A stretch of 64,000 nt of DNA from Pleionea mediterranea (GTDB lineage: Bacteria; Pseudomonadota; Gammaproteobacteria; Enterobacterales; Kangiellaceae): contig NZ_QGGU01000003.1 of NCBI RefSeq assembly GCF_003148745.1, positions 1 to 64,000 of the forward strand, given 5' to 3'. Made by a program: the position numbers and the translations under genes. The notes under the pieces are model-generated. The model was not told the origin of the DNA. It worked only from the letters and a program-made list of their open reading frames with translations, and did not search any database. Within the stretch, counting starts at the first letter, position 1; the number at the start of each line of letters is the position of its first letter. Shown piece by piece: positions 15,148-23,481 of this stretch.

Positions 15148-17472
15148 TTAACTGGCAAAAATATTCTGCTGATACAAAGGCAGCTCTCTAAAGCGTTTAC
15201 CAGTAGCCGCAAATATTGCATTACAGATGGCCGGCGCTATCGGTGGTACACCCGGCTCACCAACACCACCGGGAGGTTCATTGTTAATCAGCACATCCAC
15301 ATGAATATTTGGCACATCGGTTATTCTGGCAACACGATAATTATGGAAGTTTGATTGCTCAACCATGCCGTTTTCAGAAGTGATCTCACCGTATTTAACA
15401 ATTGAAATACCAAATATTGCCGCACCTTCCATTTGTGAACGTACCCGCTCAAGGTTGACCACGGTGCCACTGTCAGACACCATCCAGATATTTTCCAGCT
15501 TAACTTTATTGTCTTTTGTTTTGCTCACTTCAACCACTGTGGCCACATAACTGGCAAAACTTCGGTGTGCAGAAATGCCCATAAAATGATTGTCTTTGCG
15601 TTTATTATCCCAGCCAGAATTTTCTGCGGCTTTTCGGATAACGCCTTTCAACCGGGCCGTATCAATTGGGTACTGTTTTATGTCTTCACCATAGTTACCA
15701 TACTCAGCCTGTTCGGATAAATCGATATGACGATCGTCACCGATCATTTCCAGCAGAAAATCTTTTGGATCTTTATTTAAGTGATGGGCCAACTCATCGA
15801 CAAAACTGCCGGCAGCAAAAATATGATTAACATTGGTGACAGAACGCAGCCAACCAATTCTATGATGCGCATCGGCTTCTCCACTGGCGCAGCGCACATT
15901 TGGAATATTATATGGCATATCAATCAGTCCTAAATTGGCTTCTGAGGTGATATGTTTTGCTTTTGCATTAAAGGTAGATCCAATGGGCGGTTCAGCCACA
16001 TGATGCTGCCACGCAGTCACTTTTTGATCATCAATCGCGGCCGTTAATTGCTGATAACTTTCAGCATGATAATAACCGTGTTGAACTTCATCTTCTCGTG
16101 TCCAGATTACTTTTACCGGATACCCCTGTTTTTTTGCAAGAATAGCCGCTTCTACCAGAAAGTCGGGTTTTGATTTACGACCAAAACCACCGCCCAACAA
16201 GGTTACGTAAATCTTTACTTTATCTGGCTCAATGCCAGTCATCTGAGACACAGTACGTTGACTTGATTGAGGCGTTTGTGTGCAGGCCCAAACATGCATA
16301 ATGCCATCTTTAAATTCTGCCGTTGCCATGGGCGGCTCCATCGGAGCATGGATCAAAGCCGGCGTATAATACTCGGCATGAATACGCTGTTTGGTATTGC
16401 CTAATGCAGCAGTTGTATCGCCTTTGTTTCTTAACACATTGGATGCCGTCTTACTGCTTTCTTTTAATGCCTGTTTTTGCTTTTTTGAACTGTGCTCACG
16501 GTGTTCGCTCCAGTCCCAGGTAATTTTTAATTTTTTGCGCGCTTCAGTGGCCGCCCAGGTATTATCAGCAATAACCGCAATGCCCCCTAAAGGTTTAAAA
16601 AATGGCGGTTCGGTCATATTATCAAGTTGAACAATATCCACCACGCCTTTTACTTTTTTTGCTTCCGTTGCATCAAACGATTTTACTTTGCTGGCAATCA
16701 CTGGCGGTCGTGCAATTACCGCAACTTTCATTCCTTCTCTTTGAATATCAATACCAAAGGATGTGTTACCCATGGCAATGTCTTTACCATCGACTAGAGC
16801 AACCTGTTTATCCTGATTGATAAAATTAAATTGCTCGGGAGATTTAAAACTCAGGGATTCTTTTTTCGGAACTTCAAGATCCATGGCGTCATCAACCAGT
16901 TCACCAAAACTAAGTTTTCGATTGGAGTTTGAATGAACAATAAAAGAATTTTTCGCCACACACTCATTCACCGCAACCTTCCATTTTTTTGCGGCAGCCT
17001 GAGTCAACATGGTTCGTGCGCTAGCAGCGGCCTCTCTTAGTGGAGTAAAAAACCGGCGAACGGAACGTGAACCGTCAGTATTCTGACTACCGTACTTTGA
17101 ATCACCCAGTGCTTGCTCCACAGCAATGTTATTCCAGTCCACTTCGAGCTCATCCGCCACAATCATGGGTAAACTGGTGCGTATGCCCTGCCCCATTTCA
17201 GAGCGATGTACGATGACGGTCACCGTATTATCTTTAGCAATTTTTAAATAAACGCTAGGACTGAAAACATTATCGGCAGCTGGTTTATCGGCCCATTTCA
17301 TGGGAACGGCGCTTACTGCGGGTAACTGCAATCCTAATACGAGTGATCCTGTGCCAATGCCCAGGTTTCGAAGAAATGAGCGACGACTCACATTAAACAG
17401 ATCATTTCGCTGTTTAAGTTGCTCCTGTAGGTACTCTGCATCGGTCTGGTTTATCTGTTCAAAGTAATTCAT
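15148..17472 (-). CDS. Molybdopterin-binding subunit of an aldehyde/isoquinoline-type dehydrogenase (IorB-like)
   Basis: This 774-residue protein is a xanthine-oxidase-family large subunit of the isoquinoline 1-oxidoreductase (IorB) type. A twin-arginine signal (SRRSFLRNLGIG, Arg30-Arg31) predicts export folded with its cofactor. Motifs include HRSEMGQGIRTSLPMIVADE, the molybdopterin loop GGGFGRKSKPDF, and near the end PPGGVGEPGVPP with the conserved catalytic Glu. It works with the 2Fe-2S subunit encoded just upstream; electrons probably pass to a c-type cytochrome, none of which lies next to it. The substrate, an aldehyde or N-heterocycle, cannot be read from sequence. Confidence 0.9.
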   Translation of the reverse strand: MNYFEQINQTDAEYLQEQLKQRNDLFNVSRRSFLRNLGIGTGSLVLGLQLPAVSAVPMKWADKPAADNVFSPSVYLKIAKDNTVTVIVHRSEMGQGIRTSLPMIVADELEVDWNNIAVEQALGDSKYGSQNTDGSRSVRRFFTPLREAAASARTMLTQAAAKKWKVAVNECVAKNSFIVHSNSNRKLSFGELVDDAMDLEVPKKESLSFKSPEQFNFINQDKQVALVDGKDIAMGNTSFGIDIQREGMKVAVIARPPVIASKVKSFDATEAKKVKGVVDIVQLDNMTEPPFFKPLGGIAVIADNTWAATEARKKLKITWDWSEHREHSSKKQKQALKESSKTASNVLRNKGDTTAALGNTKQRIHAEYYTPALIHAPMEPPMATAEFKDGIMHVWACTQTPQSSQRTVSQMTGIEPDKVKIYVTLLGGGFGRKSKPDFLVEAAILAKKQGYPVKVIWTREDEVQHGYYHAESYQQLTAAIDDQKVTAWQHHVAEPPIGSTFNAKAKHITSEANLGLIDMPYNIPNVRCASGEADAHHRIGWLRSVTNVNHIFAAGSFVDELAHHLNKDPKDFLLEMIGDDRHIDLSEQAEYGNYGEDIKQYPIDTARLKGVIRKAAENSGWDNKRKDNHFMGISAHRSFASYVATVVEVSKTKDNKVKLENIWMVSDSGTVVNLERVRSQMEGAAIFGISIVKYGEITSENGMVEQSNFHNYRVARITDVPNIHVDVLINNEPPGGVGEPGVPPIAPAICNAIFAATGKRFRELPLYQQNIFAS

Positions 17473-17516
17473 ATTATCACCTTACCTGGAAAATGTGTTT
17501 GAGAAAGAGCTATGAG

Positions 17517-17978
17517 TTAACTGGCCGATTGTTTTTTGGCGGCCTGATGAATCGCTTCTCGAATTCTGGGATAGGTACCACAGCGACAAATATTTCCTTG
17601 CATTGCAGAATCAATATCGCCATCACTGGGGCTGGCATTTTTCGCCAATAATGCTGCAGCACTCATCATTTGTCCTGACTGACAATAACCGCACTGGGGA
17701 ACATTTAAATCTTGCCAGGCTTGTTGCACAGGATGATCGCCTTGTTCGGAAAGACCTTCAATTGTCGTCACTGACTTATTTTTGGCTGCTGATACAGGTA
17801 ATGTACAAGAACGCGTCGGCTCACCGTCCAGATGCACGGTGCAGGCGCCACATAACGACATGCCACAACCGTACTTTGTGCCTGTCATATTCAATACATC
17901 ACGCAGGGCCCACAACAACGGCATTTCGGGCGCCACATCAAGCTGATGCTTTTTACCATTAATGGTTAAGGTTATCAT
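17517..17978 (-). CDS. 2Fe-2S subunit of the molybdenum hydroxylase (IorA-like)
   Basis: This 153-residue protein has both cluster motifs of the family: the plant-ferredoxin-type [21 protein letters not shown] (N-terminal cluster) and [10 protein letters not shown] with [12 protein letters not shown] (C-terminal, four-helix cluster). Full length for the family. There is no Tat signal, so it should be exported by hitch-hiking on the large subunit. Its start overlaps the stop of the MocA-like gene by four bases, and the large subunit gene begins 44 bases downstream. Confidence 0.95.
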   Translation of the reverse strand: MITLTINGKKHQLDVAPEMPLLWALRDVLNMTGTKYGCGMSLCGACTVHLDGEPTRSCTLPVSAAKNKSVTTIEGLSEQGDHPVQQAWQDLNVPQCGYCQSGQMMSAAALLAKNASPSDGDIDSAMQGNICRCGTYPRIREAIHQAAKKQSAS

Positions 17979-18739
17979 AATGCTGTTCCTTGTTTGGCTT
18001 GATAATGATTAATTTGATTGAGATCTCCTGGCTTGTCGAGATCGAATTCTGCTTCAGGAAAAGGTTGCTGTATTACCCTTGAAGTATGGTTCTTTAATAT
18101 TGAGTAAGCACCGCGTGTACCGCTCAATGCTTGAAGTTCGGGATAATAATGTTCAGGAAATATAACCGGTGGGCCAACACGATTGTTGTATTGCGATACC
18201 AGAATATAATGACTTTGTTGTGACCATCGAATAACAAAATCAAATAAAGATTGTTGTGTAAGACGCCATTGATCCGCCAACACCAGTAGACAGGCATTAA
18301 TGGTTTTTGTTGACGTTAAAGGTCGTTCTGTTCGGTTTCGATGCAACCTTTTACTGACACTTAAATGATTATATCTCTGATCATCTGCAATGGTTTTTAC
18401 TCCACAGGCAATCGAGCTGCCTAATCCAGATTGCCAATTATCGTTGTATACTGGTGTTACTTCATCAAAAGAGACTGAGTCGTATAGCTTATGTTGATCA
18501 AAACCGGTCACGCAATAAAGCTTGCTTGAAAACAGATTGTTTTCATCGGATTGTTTTAATTGCTGTTGCAAGCCTTTTAAATTATCAAAGCATCGCGCTA
18601 GCAACGCTTTATTATCAATAGATACCAGCTGTTTATTTTGGCCTAAACGTGATGAGTTTCCTGCAGCCAACACCATGATTGACAAGTGCTTATGAAACAC
18701 ACTTGAATCAAACAAATGATTTGGCTTATTAAACGTCAT
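17975..18739 (-). CDS. MocA-like molybdenum cofactor nucleotidyltransferase
   Basis: The 254-residue protein has the nucleotidyltransferase signature [16 protein letters not shown] (about 23-38), and CLLVLADQW in place of the usual LADQP metal-binding loop. By family it would attach CMP (or GMP) to molybdopterin, giving the dinucleotide cofactor that hydroxylases of this type need. The first 20 residues are an extension with no known role, and '[15 protein letters not shown]' before the LADQ motif looks like an insertion. Both ends overlap neighbours by four bases, so it is tightly coupled within the operon. Confidence 0.85.
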   Translation of the reverse strand: MTFNKPNHLFDSSVFHKHLSIMVLAAGNSSRLGQNKQLVSIDNKALLARCFDNLKGLQQQLKQSDENNLFSSKLYCVTGFDQHKLYDSVSFDEVTPVYNDNWQSGLGSSIACGVKTIADDQRYNHLSVSKRLHRNRTERPLTSTKTINACLLVLADQWRLTQQSLFDFVIRWSQQSHYILVSQYNNRVGPPVIFPEHYYPELQALSGTRGAYSILKNHTSRVIQQPFPEAEFDLDKPGDLNQINHYQAKQGTAL

Positions 18740-20055
18740 TCATCAACCTCTTGGGTGTTGCAAGTTTTACTTAAATGTCTGGTTGATTCTGCTAGCTTTT
18801 TATCGTACAGATCTTTACCAAGAGACTCTTTATCAGAAGGCTCTTTTTCAAGTAACTCTTTTTTAGAAAACTCTTTTTCAGGCAATTCTTTTTCAGATAA
18901 AGCTTTATCAAATAAGCCCATAAAAGGTTGTTTGCTGTAAAAGTGTTGCTGTAACTGAGCAACTACAGACAATGCGATAGACGCAGGAGAATTGGCATTA
19001 ATATCCAGTCCTACCGGACCAAATAGACGACGGTTATATTTGCTTTCTATATTGCTTTCTATATCACACTCTAAATCCTCTACTTCATTAATAGAATCTA
19101 GCAGTTTTAACTTACGCTTAACCGGGCCTAATAAACCTATGTAGTCCAGATTGGATTTTAGCGCGGCTGTTAAATAATGTTTATCGTATTCAAGGTGATG
19201 ACTCATGATCACCACTGCGTCCATTTTATTCATAAAAGAAGCAGAAATTGAGTGCGGCTTAATCAACTGCTTATCAATGGCATTAAAACAAGATTGGTTT
19301 AAGTAACCTTTACGATGGTCCCAGATACATAATTGCCACCCCAGCTCTTTAACCAGATTAATAAAGGGTAAAACATCAGGGCCAGCGCCACAAATTAATA
19401 AGTTAATCGGTGAACGTATTGGGATCAGAAGATCTTGGTTTTCATTAGGTTGATTGTCATTGTCTGAGGTTTTGCTGGCATTACCCTGACTCACATGATT
19501 TTCAGAACGCTTACTATTATTGCGATGACCGGTACTTGAATGCTTAAATGACGCAACACGAATACTTTTTCCAGATTTAATTAATTCACACTGTTGACTG
19601 GATAGTTTATCGAGTCGATTTATATCGGTTTCAATGCTTAAGGGTTTAACTGTTTTGCTATAAGGCGAGAGGGGTAATAGCCCTAAGTTTTGTTGACTGA
19701 TAAATTCAAGCAAATCAGCAAAATTAAGATGATTGTTCTCAGGGGTTAATGGCTGCAGCAAAATATCAATCGCACCTTCACAACCTAAACCCAAGCCCCA
19801 AAGCTCGTCAGATTCGTTTCTTAAGTCGTAACGAATAACCTTCTGTTGCAAATTGGCTAAGCACTCAAGCCCATGAAGCCGAATATCTTCTTCAAGACAG
19901 CCGCCACTTAATAGCCCAAAACTGGTTTGCTCGGTGATCAACATCATGGCACCGGATTTGCGATAGGTGCTACCTTCAGTATTAATAATGGTCGCCAGTA
20001 CGTAGCGATGTTCGGGGTTAAATACTCGTTTAAACAGCAACCAGTCCTGATTCAT
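18736..20055 (-). CDS. XdhC/CoxI family protein with C-terminal pentapeptide repeats
   Basis: The 439-residue protein has the N-terminal XdhC domain (TIINTEGSTYRKSGAMMLI, SGGCLEEDI). A variable linker (about 160-215) follows, then the Rossmann domain LLICGAGPDVLPFINLVKEL with GLLGPVKRK and GPVGLDINANSPASIALSV. XdhC proteins protect and insert the molybdenum cofactor into xanthine-oxidase-type enzymes. About residues 380-425 are an added tail of five-residue units (consensus x-S/P-E-K-E, e.g. LPEKE, LLEKE, PSDKE) encoded by 15-base tandem repeats, absent from ordinary XdhC; it is charged and probably helical or disordered. Overlaps the MocA-like gene by four bases. Confidence 0.85.
   Translation of the reverse strand: MNQDWLLFKRVFNPEHRYVLATIINTEGSTYRKSGAMMLITEQTSFGLLSGGCLEEDIRLHGLECLANLQQKVIRYDLRNESDELWGLGLGCEGAIDILLQPLTPENNHLNFADLLEFISQQNLGLLPLSPYSKTVKPLSIETDINRLDKLSSQQCELIKSGKSIRVASFKHSSTGHRNNSKRSENHVSQGNASKTSDNDNQPNENQDLLIPIRSPINLLICGAGPDVLPFINLVKELGWQLCIWDHRKGYLNQSCFNAIDKQLIKPHSISASFMNKMDAVVIMSHHLEYDKHYLTAALKSNLDYIGLLGPVKRKLKLLDSINEVEDLECDIESNIESKYNRRLFGPVGLDINANSPASIALSVVAQLQQHFYSKQPFMGLFDKALSEKELPEKEFSKKELLEKEPSDKESLGKDLYDKKLAESTRHLSKTCNTQEVDE
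18798..18912 (-). repeat. 15-base tandem repeats inside the XdhC-like gene
   Basis: About seven imperfect units based on TCTTTTTCAGANAAC (plus strand) run in frame and encode the pentapeptide tail. The regular length of 15 suggests expansion by replication slippage. Confidence 0.85.
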
Positions 20056-20118
20056 CTTGTACTCTCAGATATAAAAAGCAAAAAAGGCAAAGGTTTAGCA
20101 CTAAAATATTGAAGTACA

Positions 20119-20595
20119 CTAGGCATTGTTAACACCTAACTGTTGCTGAAATTGTGGTTCTAATTGTGGCTGTATTGATTTTAAAATGTTTTGCAGTGCC
20201 TGCCAGGGTAGTCGAGCGCATTGTGCACGCACCGGATATTGTTTTATTAATGAGAGCGCCGACAGCTCGGAAGGAAAATCAACTTGATTCTGCAAAGCGT
20301 CATTAAATTGACCTATAGTGCGTTTCACTTCTGTTAATGTTTTTTGCTCAAGTGATTGACACATGATTGATGCTGACGCTCGGCAGATAGCGCAACATTC
20401 ACCAGAAAACTCTAATAAAGCAATTTTTGTAGAAACGAGATCAGAAGCTGAGGTTATATTTATGCCAAGCGTGATCTCATCACCACAAAAATGATTCTCC
20501 TGGGTTGATAAATAATCAGCATTCAATTGCTCAGTCCAGCCAACCGGATGCCGGTTATGCTGCTTAAGCTGTTCATTATAGAGCTGATGTTCCAT
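20119..20595 (-). CDS. SufU-like iron-sulfur cluster scaffold
   Basis: The 158-residue protein aligns with IscU/SufU: start LYNEQLKQHNRHPVG, then NHFCGDEI with Cys37 and Asp39, FSGECCAICRASASIM with Cys68 (plus extra Cys67 and Cys71), and YPVRAQCARLPW with Cys126. Cys37, Asp39, Cys68 and Cys126 are the zinc/cluster ligands of SufU. The form with the extended linker before the last Cys is typical of SufU rather than IscU. Its place as first gene of the hydroxylase operon suggests it serves this 2Fe-2S enzyme rather than general assembly. The gap to the XdhC gene is 63 bases. Confidence 0.85.
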   Translation of the reverse strand: MEHQLYNEQLKQHNRHPVGWTEQLNADYLSTQENHFCGDEITLGINITSASDLVSTKIALLEFSGECCAICRASASIMCQSLEQKTLTEVKRTIGQFNDALQNQVDFPSELSALSLIKQYPVRAQCARLPWQALQNILKSIQPQLEPQFQQQLGVNNA

Positions 20596-20821
20596 TATTG
20601 TTGTTTCATTATGCTTGTTAAATACCGTATTTTGATTCGTTATATTAGGAAAAGCACAAGAGTTTTAGGCACTCAATAAAACTAACAGGATAAGCGTGCT
20701 TTAGCAAATGCTGTTACTGGACAAAACATTAGCATTAATCAGCCTTACACCCTCTTGATATCCAGTAACAATTTATTTCGACAGTTTTGGTTAATACAAA
20801 GTTTTCACTATTATAACAACA

Positions 20822-22507
20822 CTATGAACACACAGAGTTTCGACCCGCTTCTTTACTTCGATACAATGCGCTGTCAGCCTTTGCCAGAAGCTCATCCAGC
20901 GACATATCGGATGAATAACCGGAAACACCAAAACTGGCCGTAAGTTTATTTACCTGACGTACTCTGATTGCCTCTATACACACTCGTAGCTTTTCAGCCA
21001 GCCTCAGCGTTTGATCCACTGATGTGCCTGGACAAATGATCAAAAACTCTTCACCGCCCCAGCGACCATATATATCGGTTTCTCGTATATTTTCCTGAAT
21101 CACTTTGGCCACTTCAACCAATGCCACATCGCCCACCTGATGACCATAACTGTCATTAATTTGTTTGAAATGATCGATATCGACCATTATCACAGACAAG
21201 TAACTCTTGTAACGATTAGCACGCTGCACCTCATGCTTTAATGACTTATCCAGATAATTACGATTAAACACCTTGGTTAAGCCATCGGTAATGGACTGAT
21301 ATTTTAATAAACGGTTCTTGTCTTCCAGCAACTGCTGAGTATTAATCAGTTTTTTATGGGTTTGTTTGAGTTGCTTATTGGTTTTATCCAGTACACTGTT
21401 ATAACGCTTAAGTTCGCGACTCCTTAACCAGTAGAAAAAACCGAAGCATAATGCTGAAGCACCTATAATCTCCTTATAATACACCTCCATAACACCAGAC
21501 TCATGAAACATTAAAATAGAGTTCTCTGGCAATTGAGAAGGCTTTATTCCCCAACGCTGAGTCTCACGATAATCAAAAAAATGGTCATGAAAGACAGTCT
21601 TTTCAGGAATAATCATCGTCTTGGTCAAAAAATCATTGGCTAACATTTTAGCCACCTGTTCACCTACCCGCTCACCACTGAGCATATAGCCGCCTACAAC
21701 GCCACTTCCGACCAACGATGTCCAGAAGCTATAAACTGGCACGGAGGCACTATCGCTCAAAACCTCTGCGACACGATAAGGCTTGTAATAAGTTCCCTGA
21801 CTGTCCTGAAATACAAGTGCATAAACAATAATATAATTGGAAGGCAGTTTTGATGCTTTATCGGACAACTGTTTAATGGTTAAACCGGACCACTGTTCAA
21901 TTTTTCGATTAGTCTTATGCAATTGGCCAATAATCATATTGACTCGTCGAATTGCTTCTTTGCCATCACCTGAAACGATCACTATGTTTTTATCAGGGTG
22001 TATTGTATTTAATAAGGGAGCGATGCCGGAATAATCAAAGTTTACCGGAACTAATGCCTCGACAGCGTTGCTGTTTTCAAATTCAAATTCAGGGTTAACA
22101 ACAATCTTCTTGCTGCCAAACTCAGAAAAGTACGCCTGATTATCCAAATAAAATCGCGTGGCGTATTCGCTTTCAAAAACAATATAATCAAAATGATAGC
22201 CTCGGTATTTTTCTGAAATATAATCCTTTACCACCCCAGGGTTATCCAGCGTATTCAGTCGAGAGCCATCAAGGTATTCGTAGTAAAAATCAGTATCGAT
22301 ATTTTGAAAGCTAAAGTGTTTGTCAATACCCTGCTCAATTTCTTTTTGCCACGGCAAATCTTTATGCCATGAAAAGATCCATAATATATTAAGCGACTTT
22401 TTGCTATGAGAAATATCGGAGGCTAAAGCAGAGACAGGTGAAAACACACTTACTAATAAATAAAGTAAGAATAATCCTTTAAAGATTGACCCTTTACAAT
22501 TTTCCAT
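20822..22507 (-). CDS. Membrane diguanylate cyclase with periplasmic substrate-binding-like sensor
   Basis: The 561-residue protein has an N-terminal signal peptide (about 1-29), then a periplasmic domain (about 30-335) resembling ABC-type solute-binding proteins of the ABC_sub_bind kind (LNILWIFSWHKDLPWQKE, VGSGVVGGYMLSGERVGEQV). One transmembrane segment (about 345-362), a coiled coil and a GGDEF domain follow. The active site is GGEEF at 484-488 with an I-site RETD five residues before it, so it should make c-di-GMP and be product-inhibited. It stands alone. The gene downstream, SufU-like, is unrelated. The ligand is unknown. Confidence 0.9.
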   Translation of the reverse strand: MENCKGSIFKGLFLLYLLVSVFSPVSALASDISHSKKSLNILWIFSWHKDLPWQKEIEQGIDKHFSFQNIDTDFYYEYLDGSRLNTLDNPGVVKDYISEKYRGYHFDYIVFESEYATRFYLDNQAYFSEFGSKKIVVNPEFEFENSNAVEALVPVNFDYSGIAPLLNTIHPDKNIVIVSGDGKEAIRRVNMIIGQLHKTNRKIEQWSGLTIKQLSDKASKLPSNYIIVYALVFQDSQGTYYKPYRVAEVLSDSASVPVYSFWTSLVGSGVVGGYMLSGERVGEQVAKMLANDFLTKTMIIPEKTVFHDHFFDYRETQRWGIKPSQLPENSILMFHESGVMEVYYKEIIGASALCFGFFYWLRSRELKRYNSVLDKTNKQLKQTHKKLINTQQLLEDKNRLLKYQSITDGLTKVFNRNYLDKSLKHEVQRANRYKSYLSVIMVDIDHFKQINDSYGHQVGDVALVEVAKVIQENIRETDIYGRWGGEEFLIICPGTSVDQTLRLAEKLRVCIEAIRVRQVNKLTASFGVSGYSSDMSLDELLAKADSALYRSKEAGRNSVCS

Positions 22508-22950
22508 CTTGCTCCATTACTCATTGAAAGTAGATGACAGCAGTATCACATGATAAGCCTTTGGTTATTTAACTTGATCGCTTAGTTAATTTGACTATTT
22601 ATTTAATTTGGTTAATCAATAGTCACCAAGCCGACATTTAGCCTTCACGAGATAATCTCATTTAATTATAACCACTTTGCACAGCAATTTGTAATTATCG
22701 ATAAACTGATTGTATAAAGTATTAAGAGTAGTGTAATAAACCTAATATCGCTGACATTATTTTAATGTTAACAACCAAGTTTTTTATACACTTATAGACT
22801 TAACAGAAACCTACTTATAGTGTAACGTAACAATGAGACGGTTTATTCCTATGTAAATTATCATGGTTGAGCAGTTGAAATCCTCTGCAAATAAAATACA
22901 CTGACCCAATAATATTTAACATTTCGATGGACATACTTAGAGGTTAGTTA
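22508..22950. other. AT-rich divergent intergenic region, 443 bases
   Basis: It lies between the divergent cyclase and glyoxalase-like genes and must hold both promoters. I see only AT-rich sequence, no RNA gene and no clear dyad. Confidence 0.5.
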
Positions 22951-23367
22951 ATGAAGTACCTACATTCCATGATTCGTACCACCAATCCAGAAGCATCATT
23001 AAAATTTTACTGTGATGGTCTGGGTCTTAAATTAATTAAACAAAAAGACTACCCGGATGCTAAATTTAGCCTGTACTTTGTTGGAGAGTCAGATAACGGA
23101 CCTATGGTTGAACTAACCCATAATCACGATGATCGCTCCTATAAAAATGGCGATCAATTTGGTCATCTGGCTTATGAAGTGGAGGATATCTATCAAATTT
23201 GTGAGCACTTATCATCCATGGGCATTACAATTTTAAGACCTCCTAGAGATGGCCGAATGGCCTTTGTTAAAGATCCCAACGGTATTTCAATTGAGCTATT
23301 ACAAAAAGGTGAAGCACTCGAACAAAAGTCACCTTGGAAAGACATGGAAAGTCAGGGAAGCTGGTAA
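22951..23367 (+). CDS. Glyoxalase I-like (lactoylglutathione lyase-like) VOC protein
   Basis: The 138-residue protein has the four metal ligand positions of glyoxalase I: His5, Glu54 (MVELTHN), His72 (FGHLAYEV) and Glu115 (ISIELLQ), at nearly the same spacing as E. coli GloA. N-terminal STRAND LHSMIRTTNPEASLKFY also fits. The usual role is conversion of the methylglyoxal-glutathione adduct in the cytoplasm. It differs from GloA in the middle loop (HDDRSYKNGDQ), so a related substrate is possible. GTTAGTTA rather than a strong Shine-Dalgarno site precedes the ATG, with AGAGG about 11 bases upstream. Confidence 0.8.
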   Translation: MKYLHSMIRTTNPEASLKFYCDGLGLKLIKQKDYPDAKFSLYFVGESDNGPMVELTHNHDDRSYKNGDQFGHLAYEVEDIYQICEHLSSMGITILRPPRDGRMAFVKDPNGISIELLQKGEALEQKSPWKDMESQGSW

Positions 23368-23447
23368 GACTATAATTTTTTAATACTGCATGACTAGATG
23401 CTTACAACTTTTCAGTGGTAACAATGCGTTAGTTTAAAACACTTAGC

Positions 23448-23481
23448 TTTTTACTCATCTGAAGCTTCAGATGAGTAAAAA
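23448..23481. repeat. Perfect 34-base palindrome across the stop codon of the V4R-GGDEF gene
   Basis: Seventeen bases pair exactly with the next seventeen around a central AAGCTT (23462-23467). It encodes the last residues SEASDE and the stop codon of the minus-strand gene and sits between two convergent genes. It starts with T5 and ends with A5, so there is no T-run after the hairpin on either strand beyond the stem itself. Confidence 0.9.

Noticed and set aside
23448-23481. Classic intrinsic terminator
   Set aside because: The T-run lies before and the A-run after the palindrome on both strands, the wrong order for a rho-independent terminator.
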